Positions 1 through 6,726 of a DNA stretch of 13,146 nt are shown piece by piece. Each line of letters begins with the position of its first letter. Within the stretch, counting starts at the first letter, position 1. A program made the position numbers and the translations under genes. Source of the DNA: Eggerthellaceae bacterium UBA3686 (GTDB lineage: Bacteria; Actinomycetota; Coriobacteriia; Coriobacteriales; Eggerthellaceae); NCBI GenBank assembly GCA_002371495.1, contig DFIX01000028.1:7127-20272 (forward strand), read 5' to 3'. The notes below the pieces were generated by a model, which saw nothing but the letters and a program-made list of their open reading frames with translations, was not told the DNA's origin and made no database searches.

Positions 1-18
1 GGGGTCTGACCCTTTTTT
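1..18. repeat. Short palindromic motif GGGTC-T-GACCC followed by a T run, at the window edge
   Basis: The first 12 bases form an almost perfect palindrome around one central base, followed by six T. The stem has almost no loop, so it is a poor classical terminator, although it lies just past the stop of the phosphatase gene. Similar GGGGTCNGACCCC motifs are, from memory, common intergenic repeats in several bacteria, often near REP-associated transposases. The left part is outside the window, so the assignment is tentative. Confidence 0.3.
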
Positions 19-33
19 CACATTCAACGGCGT

Positions 34-678
34 TCACACGAGCGTGAGCAGCTCCGAGGGGTCGTGCAGGTAGGCGTCCAGCTCGTTGCACGGCAGGGGT
101 TCGGTCTTGTCGTAGCCCCACGACACGCCTACCGCCATTACGCCAGCGTTGCGCGCCACCTGCGCGTCAACGACCGTGTCGCCCACGTAAGCTGCATCGG
201 AGGGGCGCACGCCCAGATCGGCGAGCATGCCCAGCAGCACTGTGGGGTCGGGTTTGCGTGGGGCAGGTGGCACCTCGCCACGCACCGCATCGAACAGCCC
301 GTCGAAGAAGCGCTCCGTCAGCGCCTGCACGCCAGCGTCGAATTTGTTGGACAGCACAGCGGTTATCATACCCCGTGCGCGCAGCTCGCGCAGCGCCTCC
401 ACGACGCCCGGGAAAGGTCGCGTGTAAGCGTATTCGCTCGCAATGTAGATATCGCGCCACAACTTAAACGCGCGCTCGCCTTCTGTGGGCGTGCAGCCGG
501 GCGGCATGAGCTTTTCCACGAGGTGCCTACCCCCGCTGCCCATGCAAACGAGCGCTTCGGCCTCGGTGCGCGTGGGGTAGCCCAGTCGGGTAAACGCTTT
601 GTTTGCGGCGGCCACCAGGTCGGGTAGCGTGTGCAGTATGGTTCCGTCCATGTCGAAGACGACCGCTTTCACGGACAT
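34..678 (-). CDS. HAD-superfamily hydrolase, phosphoglycolate-phosphatase-like
   Basis: This 214-residue protein is a cytoplasmic HAD phosphatase of the Gph/PGP type. It probably hydrolyses a small phosphate ester such as 2-phosphoglycolate, but the substrate cannot be read from sequence. All four HAD motifs are present: motif I DMDGT with nucleophile D9 and acid/base D11, motif II around S110-N111 (VLSNK), motif III lysine K142 in RKPDP, and motif IV GDTVVD with D167 and D171. The helical cap lies between about residues 15 and 90, as in subclass IA. Residue 16 is His where many Gph proteins have Asp or Ser. The ATG follows a purine-rich RBS (GAGAGAGG, 7 nt spacing). Length is normal for the family. 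It reads away from the pseudogene to its right and no operon partner is visible. The fold is near certain; the substrate is not. Confidence 0.88.
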   Translation of the reverse strand: MSVKAVVFDMDGTILHTLPDLVAAANKAFTRLGYPTRTEAEALVCMGSGGRHLVEKLMPPGCTPTEGERAFKLWRDIYIASEYAYTRPFPGVVEALRELRARGMITAVLSNKFDAGVQALTERFFDGLFDAVRGEVPPAPRKPDPTVLLGMLADLGVRPSDAAYVGDTVVDAQVARNAGVMAVGVSWGYDKTEPLPCNELDAYLHDPSELLTLV

Positions 679-747
679 GAGGCAACCTCTCTCTTATTGG
701 GACTCTGTTCACTGTAGCAGTTTCCGTGACGCCTGCTTCGCGCGCCG

Positions 748-1116
748 TTGAACTACCTCGACTGGGTACTGCAGGACGCGAAATCGACCGTGGCCCTGCT
801 GCGCGAATATGAGCTGCCAATCTGGGTGATGGAACCCGTGCGGGGAGGCGCGCTTGCCAACCTCAGCCAAGACGATGCGGAAATGCTCGAGGCGCTGCGA
901 CCGGGAGCGTCTGCCGCCTCGTGGGCGTTCAGGTGGCTTCAGGGTTTCGACGATGTGCGTATGGTGCTCAGCGGCATGTCGACCGCAGAGCAGCTTGAGG
1001 ACAACCTGAAGACGTTTGCTGAGGAAAAGCCGCTGAGCGCGCAAGAGCGCGAAGTGCTTGCCCGCATCGCGGACGGAATGACGACGATGGTGCCCTGCAC
1101 GTCATGCCGGTGCTGC
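748..1116 (+). pseudogene. Remnant of an iron-sulfur aldo/keto reductase, truncated at both ends
   Basis: The 123 codons encode the C-terminal half of an aldo/keto reductase of the ferredoxin-tailed type: NYLDWVLQDAKS, the barrel segment WVMEPVRGGALANL, then ASWAFRWLQGFDDVRMVLSGM and the start of a cysteine cluster, PCTSCRCC. Intact relatives read CTxCRYCC and continue through more cysteines, so a codon seems lost within the cluster and homology stops near 1116. Upstream, an in-frame TGA at 727-729 comes directly before the homologous part, so the N-terminal barrel half with the catalytic residues is gone. The frame stays open to 1536 but that tail resembles nothing I know. The TTG at 748 has no RBS. 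This is a decayed gene without enzyme function. It is not a copy of the intact reductase at 1289-2389; the sequences differ clearly. Confidence 0.8.
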
Positions 1117-1288
1117 ACGCGTTTTGGGGCAATTCAAGCCAATAGCGGTAGAGCATGCGCCAACAAAGGCTGGCGACAGGGTTGCGCATTGCCTGATCGA
1201 GTCTATTCGTACCGCGCAAGAGGGCGGCAATTCCGCGGTGCTGCGCTGCCTGATTCAAGCTTGCGGCTAGCACTCCGGCATTGCGAGC
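1117..1288. other. Non-coding stretch after the reductase remnant
   Basis: No convincing gene is seen between the remnant and the stop of the next reductase. In frame 2 an open stretch ends at a TAG at 1268-1270 with a protein-like C-terminus (DRVAHCLIESIRTAQEG then SAVLRCLIQACG), but it has no start codon and I do not recognise it. It may be the tail of a second broken gene joined to the remnant. No clear terminator is present for the gene ending at 1289. Confidence 0.35.
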
Positions 1289-2389
1289 CTATTCTCCGAA
1301 ATAGTCAGCGATTTCGAGCATGCGCGCCGATTGGTTGCAGCCGAAGGGGCATCGTGCGTCGCAGTGGCCGCACTGCACGCAATCGGATGCGTGCTTTTCG
1401 AGTTCGCGGTAATGGTTGGCGGCAAGGTCGTCGCCGAGCCGCGCCAGGTCGTAATACTTGTTGGCAAGGCCAATGGCGATTCCGGTGGGGCAGGGTTGGC
1501 AATGGTTGCAGTAAACGCATGCGCCCTTGTCTTTAGGAGGCGCGAATTCGCCGATGATGGAGTAGTCGCGTTGATCGGGCGACGCGTCGAAAAATCCCAG
1601 CACATCGATGAGGTCCTGCTTGCTTCGGATGCCCGGAAGCGCGCACATGACCCCTGGCTTGTCAAGGACGTACTGCAGGCACTGCTCGCGCGTGAGGGCG
1701 CGCCCGAATGGTGATTGCTGCGCATCGAGCAGCTGTCCGCCCGCGAACGTCTTCATGACCGACACGCCTACGCCCGCAGCCTCGAACTCGCGGTAGAGCG
1801 CCGCGCGGTCATCGGCCTCTCCTTTTCCGTACGACGATTCGTCGGTGTAGTCGTACATCGGGTTGATGCTGAACATAGCCCAGTCGAACGCGCCCGTTGC
1901 CAGGAAATCGCGCGCGATGGACGCCACGTGCGTCGAGAACGCGAGGTGCCGTATCGTGCCGTCCTGCTTGCGGCGCTGCGCATAGTCCCAGATGCCGCCG
2001 TTCATCACCTTGTCGAAGTCGGTGCGCTCGTCGATGCAGTGGATGAAGCCGAAGTCGGCGTAGTCGGTTCCCAATCCGGAAAGGCGTTTCTCGAATTCGG
2101 TTGCCGCGAGCTTGGCGTCGGTGGTCCATCCGTACTTGCCGGTCGTGTATTCGGCTCCTATGTGCACCTGCAGGAATGCGCGTTGCCTGTTGCCTCCGCG
2201 CAGCGCGCGCTGGTAGCCTGTAAACGCAACATCTTCGCTGGGGATGTAGTCGAGCACGTTTACGCCCTCGTCAAGCGCGAGGCGTACCGTCTCCTCGGTT
2301 TCGCGCTCATCCATGTGGTGGACGCCCGCCATGCCAAGCCCGATGACGCCTATCTTCTCCCCGCCATGAGGCAGCGTTCTATACTCCAT
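1289..2389 (-). CDS. Aldo/keto reductase with C-terminal double 4Fe-4S ferredoxin domain
   Basis: This 366-residue cytoplasmic oxidoreductase has a TIM-barrel aldo/keto reductase domain at about residues 1-270 and a ferredoxin-like tail. Barrel landmarks are GVIGLGMAGVHH near the N-terminus, GLGTDYADFGFIH at 106-117 and VMKTFAGGQLL at 211-221. The tail carries C291-x2-C294-x2-C297-x2-C300-P and C337-x2-C340-x2-C343-x3-C347-P, the signature of two 4Fe-4S clusters, so electrons may come from or go to an iron-sulfur chain rather than only NAD(P)H. The usual AKR catalytic Lys position appears to be His (H77 in FLQVHIGAEY), and the usual D-x4-Y spacing after D47 is altered (DYIPSED), while H117 is kept. 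Catalysis may therefore differ from classical AKRs. The start at 2389 is chosen over an upstream ATG at 2521 because homology begins there and it has an RBS (GGGAGAGGAA). Substrate unknown. Confidence 0.85.
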   Translation of the reverse strand: MEYRTLPHGGEKIGVIGLGMAGVHHMDERETEETVRLALDEGVNVLDYIPSEDVAFTGYQRALRGGNRQRAFLQVHIGAEYTTGKYGWTTDAKLAATEFEKRLSGLGTDYADFGFIHCIDERTDFDKVMNGGIWDYAQRRKQDGTIRHLAFSTHVASIARDFLATGAFDWAMFSINPMYDYTDESSYGKGEADDRAALYREFEAAGVGVSVMKTFAGGQLLDAQQSPFGRALTREQCLQYVLDKPGVMCALPGIRSKQDLIDVLGFFDASPDQRDYSIIGEFAPPKDKGACVYCNHCQPCPTGIAIGLANKYYDLARLGDDLAANHYRELEKHASDCVQCGHCDARCPFGCNQSARMLEIADYFGE

Positions 2390-2519
2390 GCGAAAGTTCC
2401 TCTCCCTGCGGCGGCTCGCTGCAAGCTCCAAATAGGCTGCAAGCGGAAATCGCAGTTTTAATGCCCAAGCGGTCTCGACTGTGCTCGAAGGCCGCTTTGT
2501 TTGGGCGATGTACCTGTTC

Positions 2520-2534
2520 ATTTTCGCCGAAAAT
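2520..2534. promoter_or_regulatory. 15-bp perfect palindrome, possible operator for the reductase gene
   Basis: ATTTTCGCCGAAAAT is symmetrical about its central base and lies about 130 bases upstream of the reductase ATG at 2389. Length and symmetry fit a dimeric repressor site, but no regulator gene is adjacent, so the role is only a suggestion. Confidence 0.3.
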
Positions 2535-2631
2535 CGAATCTATTGCTAATGCCTTAGATGCTTGGCAATCCATGCTATTCAGGCATGAACCCAGTTCAGA
2601 GTCTTATTGCCTGCTGCCAGCTATGAGGTCG

Positions 2632-2729
2632 GGGTTGCCAAAGGCGCAGGGCAAGGTGAGGTTCAAGAAGAAGCCCGGCAATGCGAAGATAACCGTCTCC
2701 GGTTTCCGCATTTCCCTTGCCGCCAACCC
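2632..2729. other. Foldable element: nested inverted repeats
   Basis: Three nested pairs occur in order: GGGTTG (2632) with CAACCC (2724), GGCAAGG (2650) with CCTTGCC (2715), and ATGCG (2681) plus AACCG (2691) with CGGTT (2700) plus CGCAT (2707). The left arm has about 24 unpaired bases between the second and third pairs. This could be a structured RNA, a decayed palindromic repeat, or a terminator-like structure following the small membrane gene that ends at 2767 on the minus strand. Confidence 0.35.
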
Positions 2730-2766
2730 TTTTAGGCTGCTCGGCGCCGCCGCGCGACTGCGGTGC

Positions 2767-2874
2767 CTACGAGAGTAGGGCGATGAACGGCGCTGCGGCA
2801 AGGAGGGCGCCCCATACGACGACCATTACAGTAACGAGGGTCGCGCCAGGTACTTCGCGCATCGTTTCATTCAT
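2767..2874 (-). CDS. Small single-span membrane protein (35 residues)
   Basis: The reading frame encodes a short polar N-terminus (MNETMREVPGA) followed by one hydrophobic helix, about residues 13-34, containing VVVWGALLAAAPFIALL, and stops right after it. The start at 2874 is preferred over an upstream ATG at 2997 because a strong RBS (ACGGAGG, 6 nt from the ATG) precedes it and the extra N-terminal residues look non-coding. Size and the WG motif near the middle of the helix recall the tiny accessory subunits of sodium-coupled amino-acid transporters (MetS-like). That is a resemblance only: no transporter partner gene is intact nearby, although a decayed membrane frame lies on the other strand at 3025-3192. 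The protein probably sits in the cytoplasmic membrane. Function unknown. Confidence 0.55.
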   Translation of the reverse strand: MNETMREVPGATLVTVMVVVWGALLAAAPFIALLS

Positions 2875-3024
2875 GTGATGCCTCCGTTTCACATTCGTTT
2901 TCATGCTTGCTTGGGCATAGCTTAGCCTGCACGCCTGAAATCGCCCTGAAGGATGCCCAGTGTTCGGGTATGGCCTTAAAAGGCAAAACTCGCGCATCAG
3001 GGCAGAAAGGGAGGTGATGCGGCA

Positions 3025-3192
3025 ATGGCTTCGGGCCTGGGAGACGAGACGTGCTCCAGTCCTGTACGGGCGACATCGTCGTGCCGATGGTATTCACGTC
3101 GGTGCTGATCATGGCTCCGTGCGACAACCGTAGCTCTGCTCGCCGTCGTCTTCGCGATCATCATTGTTGCGGTCCGCGACAATATGGTATAG
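3025..3192 (+). pseudogene. Probable remnant of a membrane protein gene
   Basis: The last 27 codons before TAG 3190-3192 encode a plausible terminal transmembrane helix (ATTVALLAVVFAIIIVAVRD), with an upstream TGA in frame at 3106-3108. A second hydrophobic stretch, GDIVVPMVFTSVLIM, occurs immediately upstream in a different frame, as expected for a frameshifted gene. A GGGAGGTG sequence precedes the ATG at 3025. The stop is followed after two bases by a strong terminator, supporting a former gene end. The parent family is not identifiable; a sodium:solute transporter tail is one guess. Confidence 0.35.
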
Positions 3193-3194
3193 CA

Positions 3195-3231
3195 AAGGGA
3201 GGAAAAGAGGATATTCCCCTTTTCCTCCCTT
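3195..3231. terminator. Bidirectional rho-independent-type terminator
   Basis: A 16-bp inverted repeat with one mismatch (AAGGGAGGAAAAGAGG against CCCCTTTTCCTCCCTT) and a 5-base loop lies between the plus-strand remnant stop (3192) and the minus-strand HPt stop (3250). Both strands end the stem with CCCTT, so it can serve either direction; for the HPt gene it is the first strong hairpin downstream. Confidence 0.75.
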
Positions 3232-3249
3232 GCATCGCTCTATTGGGAA

Positions 3250-3585
3250 TTACAGCAGGGCGGAAAGACGGTCGCGTGCCGAGAAAATCTCGGCGAGAAG
3301 GGAAGAGTAGTCCATGCGCGTACGGGCGCGCAAGAATTCGGTAATCTGGTAGACAGGTTCGTGCAGGGGCGTCAGCGCAAGGTTGGCTAAGATGCCTTTA
3401 AGCGCATGCGCGGCTTCGAAGGCTGTATCCAGGTTGCCTTCTGCGATGGACGTTTCGAGCATTGCGAACTTCTCTTCGCCGGGAATCGTCCCTACGAGCA
3501 TCAGATAAAGCTCTTCGCTTCCCATACAGCGTGAAAGCCCCAGTTCAACGTCTGCTCCGTATGCTCTCAGATCGTCGAGTGTCAT
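3250..3585 (-). CDS. HPt-domain phosphotransfer protein
   Basis: This 111-residue protein has the layout of a stand-alone histidine phosphotransfer domain: an all-helical sequence with the phosphorylation site in AAHALKGILANLAL, where the His lies in the conserved HxLKG context. Such proteins shuttle phosphate between a hybrid kinase and a response-regulator receiver domain in the cytoplasm. The ATG at 3585 (MTLDDLRAYGAD) is preferred over 3651 because GGGAGG sits 4-5 bases upstream of it. The gene lies about 170 bases downstream of the REC-EAL gene on the same strand, and a terminator follows it, so the two are probably one transcription unit. The receiver domain of that neighbour is the most likely phosphate partner, which is an inference from position. 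No histidine kinase is in the window. Confidence 0.8.
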   Translation of the reverse strand: MTLDDLRAYGADVELGLSRCMGSEELYLMLVGTIPGEEKFAMLETSIAEGNLDTAFEAAHALKGILANLALTPLHEPVYQITEFLRARTRMDYSSLLAEIFSARDRLSALL

Positions 3586-3691
3586 CGGTCCTCCCATCTT
3601 GCTGTCCGCAGAGGCGTGCAAATCGTGCCTAAGCAAGCGCTCGGCACTCAACGCTAATCAGCCTTCGCATCTGGGCTCCTATGCGCCATCG

Positions 3692-3736
3692 TGCGGTCTC
3701 GCTCGTGCGCCGCTATGCGGTCTCGCTCGGGCGCCG
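3692..3736. repeat. Tandem 21-bp direct repeat between the REC-EAL and HPt genes
   Basis: TGCGGTCTCGCTCGTGCGCCG at 3692-3712 is repeated with one change (T to G) at 3716-3736, giving a 24-base period. A partial third unit (ATGCGCCATCG) precedes it. It lies in the roughly 170-base gap between the two signalling genes. A slippage origin is likely; any regulatory role is unknown. Confidence 0.6.
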
Positions 3737-3754
3737 TTGCACGTTCGCACGGGC

Positions 3755-6316
3755 TTATGTGCTGGCGCCTTCGGCCTCACTTACGCCGATTACGATAAAG
3801 CCGCCGGATTCCCCTTCGAGAAGCGTTGCCTTCAGGCGCACGTCTGTCGGCCCGCCTTGGCGCATGCGGCGGTAGGACAGGTTGAACGTCGCCTCGCGCG
3901 AAAGCTTTGCAAGCACGTTTTCTTTTGTGAGCTCCTCAAGAAGCATGGCCAGGTCATCTGGGTGCGCCGTAGCGCTCGCGCTCTCGCGCACGAACCCGAA
4001 GAAGTCGCTTCCGCGCCGCTCGACGCCAAGACCCTCGTGGCTGCCGTGAGGGCTGAATTCCACGAAATGGTCGTTCTCGGCGTTGATGCAGTAAATGTTC
4101 AGGTAGTCGGCCGCAAGCGCCTGCGCGATGCGTGCGTAGGTGATGCTGCGTTCCTGGCGTCTCTTCAGTGCTTCGGCTTCCGCCACCTGGGCATCGACGT
4201 TCGATATGCCGACAATGATGTGGTGGTCGTCGTGCGTGCGTGCGCGCGCAACTTCTATGCTGTAGAAGACGAGCACGCCCGCCTCGAGTATCCGGTATGT
4301 CATCGAGAACGGGGACGAGCCTTTGACTTGCGCCATCAACGTGCTCTTGTTCAGCGAGAGTTCGATACGCGAACGGTCCTCCTCGTAGACGGGCCCAAGC
4401 GCCCGGCGAAGCGCATCGCCGAAGAAGTTCGTGCCGCTTGTCTCGATTTGCAGGTCGTCACGGCTGCCCTGCGAGCTGAACTCGACATAATGGTCGCTAT
4501 CGGTGTCGACGTAGAAGATCGATTCGAAGCCGCTCGATAGCGCGCTTGTGATGTCTCCGAAGGGGTGCTTTTCGAAATCGGATGGATGCGCAACATTGCC
4601 CAGGTCGGGGGTGCCGGCCTCCTTGCGCTCGATAACGAACTTCTCGTATTCGTCGGCAGGTACCGGCCGCGAGAAGTAGTAGCCTTGTACGTAGTCGCAA
4701 CCCATGTCGCGCAGCGCCAGCATCTGCTCGTGCGTTTCGACTCCTTCTGCGATTACCGGGATCGACAGGTGCTCGGCGATGTCGATGATCACCTCGAGCA
4801 TCTTCGTGTCGCCGCCGTCGTTGAACGCGGTGCGGATGAACTGCATGTCCATCTTCAGCGCGTCGATCGGCAGCGTCGATATCATGTTCAGCGACGAATA
4901 CCCGGTGCCGAAGTCGTCCATCTCGATTCTGAACCCCAGCCGCCGGAGCCTGTTGACGGTCGTGATGATCTGCTCGGAATCCTGCGTGTACGCCGATTCG
5001 GTGACCTCGAGGTTCATGTCATGCGGGCTCAGGTCGTTCTCGGCGAGGATCTCGAGCAGCGTCTCGACGAGGTGGGGGTCGTACATGTCGATTCGCGAGA
5101 CGTTGACCGATACCGGCACGGCGAAGCCGAAACGGTCGAGCCAATTGCGGATGCGCGATGCGGTTTCGCGCCATACGTAGGTGTCGAGGCCCTGAATCAG
5201 CCCGTTTTTCTCGAATAGCGGGATGAAGACCCCGGGCGAGACCATGCCCAGGGTCGGATGGTTCCACCGAACGAGCGCCTCAGCGCTGGCCAGGACCGGG
5301 ATGTCGGGAATGATGTCGAATTTGGGCTGGTAGTACACTTGAAACTGGTGCTCGCGTATGGCGGCGTCGAAGTCTTCGATGAGCTGCTCTTGAAAGAGCT
5401 CCTGCTTGTGTAGCGCGTCGTCGTACATGCCGATTTGCGTGGTGAAGCTGCCCTGCACGGTGTCGGCGGCGATTTTCGCGCGGTCGAACCTCCGCACGAC
5501 GTCGAGCTCTTTGTCGACGTTCTCGTACACGCCCATGCGCAGCCACACATGGGTCTCGCCGGCGCCCCCGCCCGAGACCTTGGCCGTTGTGTTCTTTAAG
5601 AACTTGCCGTAATCGAGGCCGTGGAGGCAATACACCAGGAAAATATCGGCTTCGCGACGGCAAACCATGCCCTCGACGTCGGCGACCTCTTCGCGCAGAG
5701 CCGTGCCGATGCGCCTGAGCACCTCGTCGCCGCGCGCTGTGCCGAAGCGCTCGTTGATCATATGGAAATGGTTGATGTCGACCACGATGGCGTCCATGTT
5801 GCTGCCTTTGTGGTGCAGGTCGTACTGCTCGGCGTAGCGATAGAAGTATTCGCGGTTGTACAGGCCGGTCAGCGCGTCGCGCTCGGTCGAGCTGATGATC
5901 TGGCGGTCCTCTGTCAGCTCGATGGTCTTGAGGACGCGCGCCTGCATGACCCCGGGCTGCGGGTAGGGCTTGGGGATGAAGTCGCTCGCGCCTAGAGTCA
6001 GGCTCTCGATTTCGGCATCTTGGTCCGAGGTTATGACTATGATGGGCATATGCGAGATGGCGGGGTCGAGCTTCGCCTGCTTCAGCACGTCGAAGCCGTT
6101 CATCACCGGCATCAGCAAGTCGAGCAGTACAAGCGAGAGCGCGTCTGCGTGCTCGCGCATCAGGTCGAGCGCCTGCTGGCCGTTTTCGGCGAACAGCAGC
6201 TCGTAGTCGGCTTGCAGCGCCCCGCGCAGCAGTTCGCGGTTGACGAACTCGTCGTCGACAATGAGCACGAGTCGCTTGCCGTTAGCGGAGTGGAATCTTT
6301 CGTGGCTCTTGAACAT
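3755..6316 (-). CDS. Response regulator with REC, degenerate GGDEF, EAL phosphodiesterase and two PAS-like modules
   Basis: Residue numbers count from an upstream ATG at 6343. The start at 6316 (residue 10) is preferred because GGAGA lies upstream of it; it gives 853 residues. REC spans about 24-140, with acidic pair D30-D31, phospho-acceptor D75 and K125. GGDEF spans about 155-310: the FGxxxGDEVL motif is present but the signature is CRREADIF, so cyclase activity is unlikely. EAL spans about 320-570 with E355-A-L, LEVTES 445-450, DDFGTGYSS 476-484, K497 and AEGVE 532-536, which fits an active c-di-GMP phosphodiesterase. Two tandem copies of one module follow (about 603-718 and 743-857), each with DHxVEFSxxGS and xFFG, probably PAS-like sensors. 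No membrane helix is seen, so it is cytoplasmic. Phosphorylation, perhaps via the downstream HPt protein, likely controls c-di-GMP turnover. Confidence 0.9.
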   Translation of the reverse strand: MFKSHERFHSANGKRLVLIVDDEFVNRELLRGALQADYELLFAENGQQALDLMREHADALSLVLLDLLMPVMNGFDVLKQAKLDPAISHMPIIVITSDQDAEIESLTLGASDFIPKPYPQPGVMQARVLKTIELTEDRQIISSTERDALTGLYNREYFYRYAEQYDLHHKGSNMDAIVVDINHFHMINERFGTARGDEVLRRIGTALREEVADVEGMVCRREADIFLVYCLHGLDYGKFLKNTTAKVSGGGAGETHVWLRMGVYENVDKELDVVRRFDRAKIAADTVQGSFTTQIGMYDDALHKQELFQEQLIEDFDAAIREHQFQVYYQPKFDIIPDIPVLASAEALVRWNHPTLGMVSPGVFIPLFEKNGLIQGLDTYVWRETASRIRNWLDRFGFAVPVSVNVSRIDMYDPHLVETLLEILAENDLSPHDMNLEVTESAYTQDSEQIITTVNRLRRLGFRIEMDDFGTGYSSLNMISTLPIDALKMDMQFIRTAFNDGGDTKMLEVIIDIAEHLSIPVIAEGVETHEQMLALRDMGCDYVQGYYFSRPVPADEYEKFVIERKEAGTPDLGNVAHPSDFEKHPFGDITSALSSGFESIFYVDTDSDHYVEFSSQGSRDDLQIETSGTNFFGDALRRALGPVYEEDRSRIELSLNKSTLMAQVKGSSPFSMTYRILEAGVLVFYSIEVARARTHDDHHIIVGISNVDAQVAEAEALKRRQERSITYARIAQALAADYLNIYCINAENDHFVEFSPHGSHEGLGVERRGSDFFGFVRESASATAHPDDLAMLLEELTKENVLAKLSREATFNLSYRRMRQGGPTDVRLKATLLEGESGGFIVIGVSEAEGAST

Positions 6317-6726
6317 AGGGTTCTCCGTTGGCGGTTTGCACATGGCGTGGTTTTCATTTGCAGCTCATCTTACACGTTTCGGCAATCGCTCGCGAGTCGC
6401 GGCGGGGGTGGGCGCCTATGCTGTTGTTCCTGTTGCACGGTTATCACGATTATCCGCCCAGCTTAGCGGCAGGGCGCTAAGCCTACGGTTACTTGCGCTT
6501 AAAGCATATAAACTGGTAGTTGCGCAAGCGTCTACTCGCTTTCCGCTGACCTGGACTGTTGGACAGCGAATGGTAACATGCTTTTGTTTTCGCTTGGCGT
6601 TTCCTACGAAACGAAGGCGATGAATTCTTGCGCATTGTGCAGCACTGCAGCCTCAGGTAGTGCGACAATTGACCGCATTCAGGTAATCGATCGCTTATGC
6701 GGGCATGATGGGGGGAGGAGAAGTCC
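6317..6726. promoter_or_regulatory. Divergent control region between REC-EAL gene and MFS gene
   Basis: This gene-free 410-base stretch must hold promoters for both divergent genes. A perfect 8-bp hairpin (GCTTAGCG, 6-base spacer, CGCTAAGC) lies at 6461-6482. An inverted repeat CTTGCGC (6492) / GCGCAAG (6522) flanks the AT-rich box CATATAAA at 6505-6512, as an operator around a promoter would. Near 6598 CGTTTC-CTAC-GAAACG forms another small stem. No clean -35/-10 pair can be assigned with confidence on either strand. Confidence 0.45.

Larger units (their letters stand above)
2390..2766. other. Intergenic region with several inverted repeats
   Basis: No gene is supported here. The stretch holds a short AT-rich palindrome at 2520-2534 (TTTTCG-C-CGAAAA between A and T), an inverted repeat at 2464-2505 (CCCAAGCGG against CCGCTT and TTGGG), and a larger foldable segment at 2632-2729. 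The reductase on the minus strand presumably takes its promoter from this region, but no convincing -35/-10 pair was found. Confidence 0.5.

Noticed and set aside
2461..2801. Open frames on both strands of about 65-105 codons in the intergenic gap
   Set aside because: No RBS, no recognisable domain, and the region is dominated by inverted repeats; treated as non-coding.
3692..3736. Start of a CRISPR array
   Set aside because: Only two units with a 3-base gap; there are no spacers and no cas genes.
3599..5995. Several long plus-strand frames opposite the REC-EAL gene
   Set aside because: High-GC antisense shadows; the minus-strand frame has clear REC and EAL motifs along its full length.
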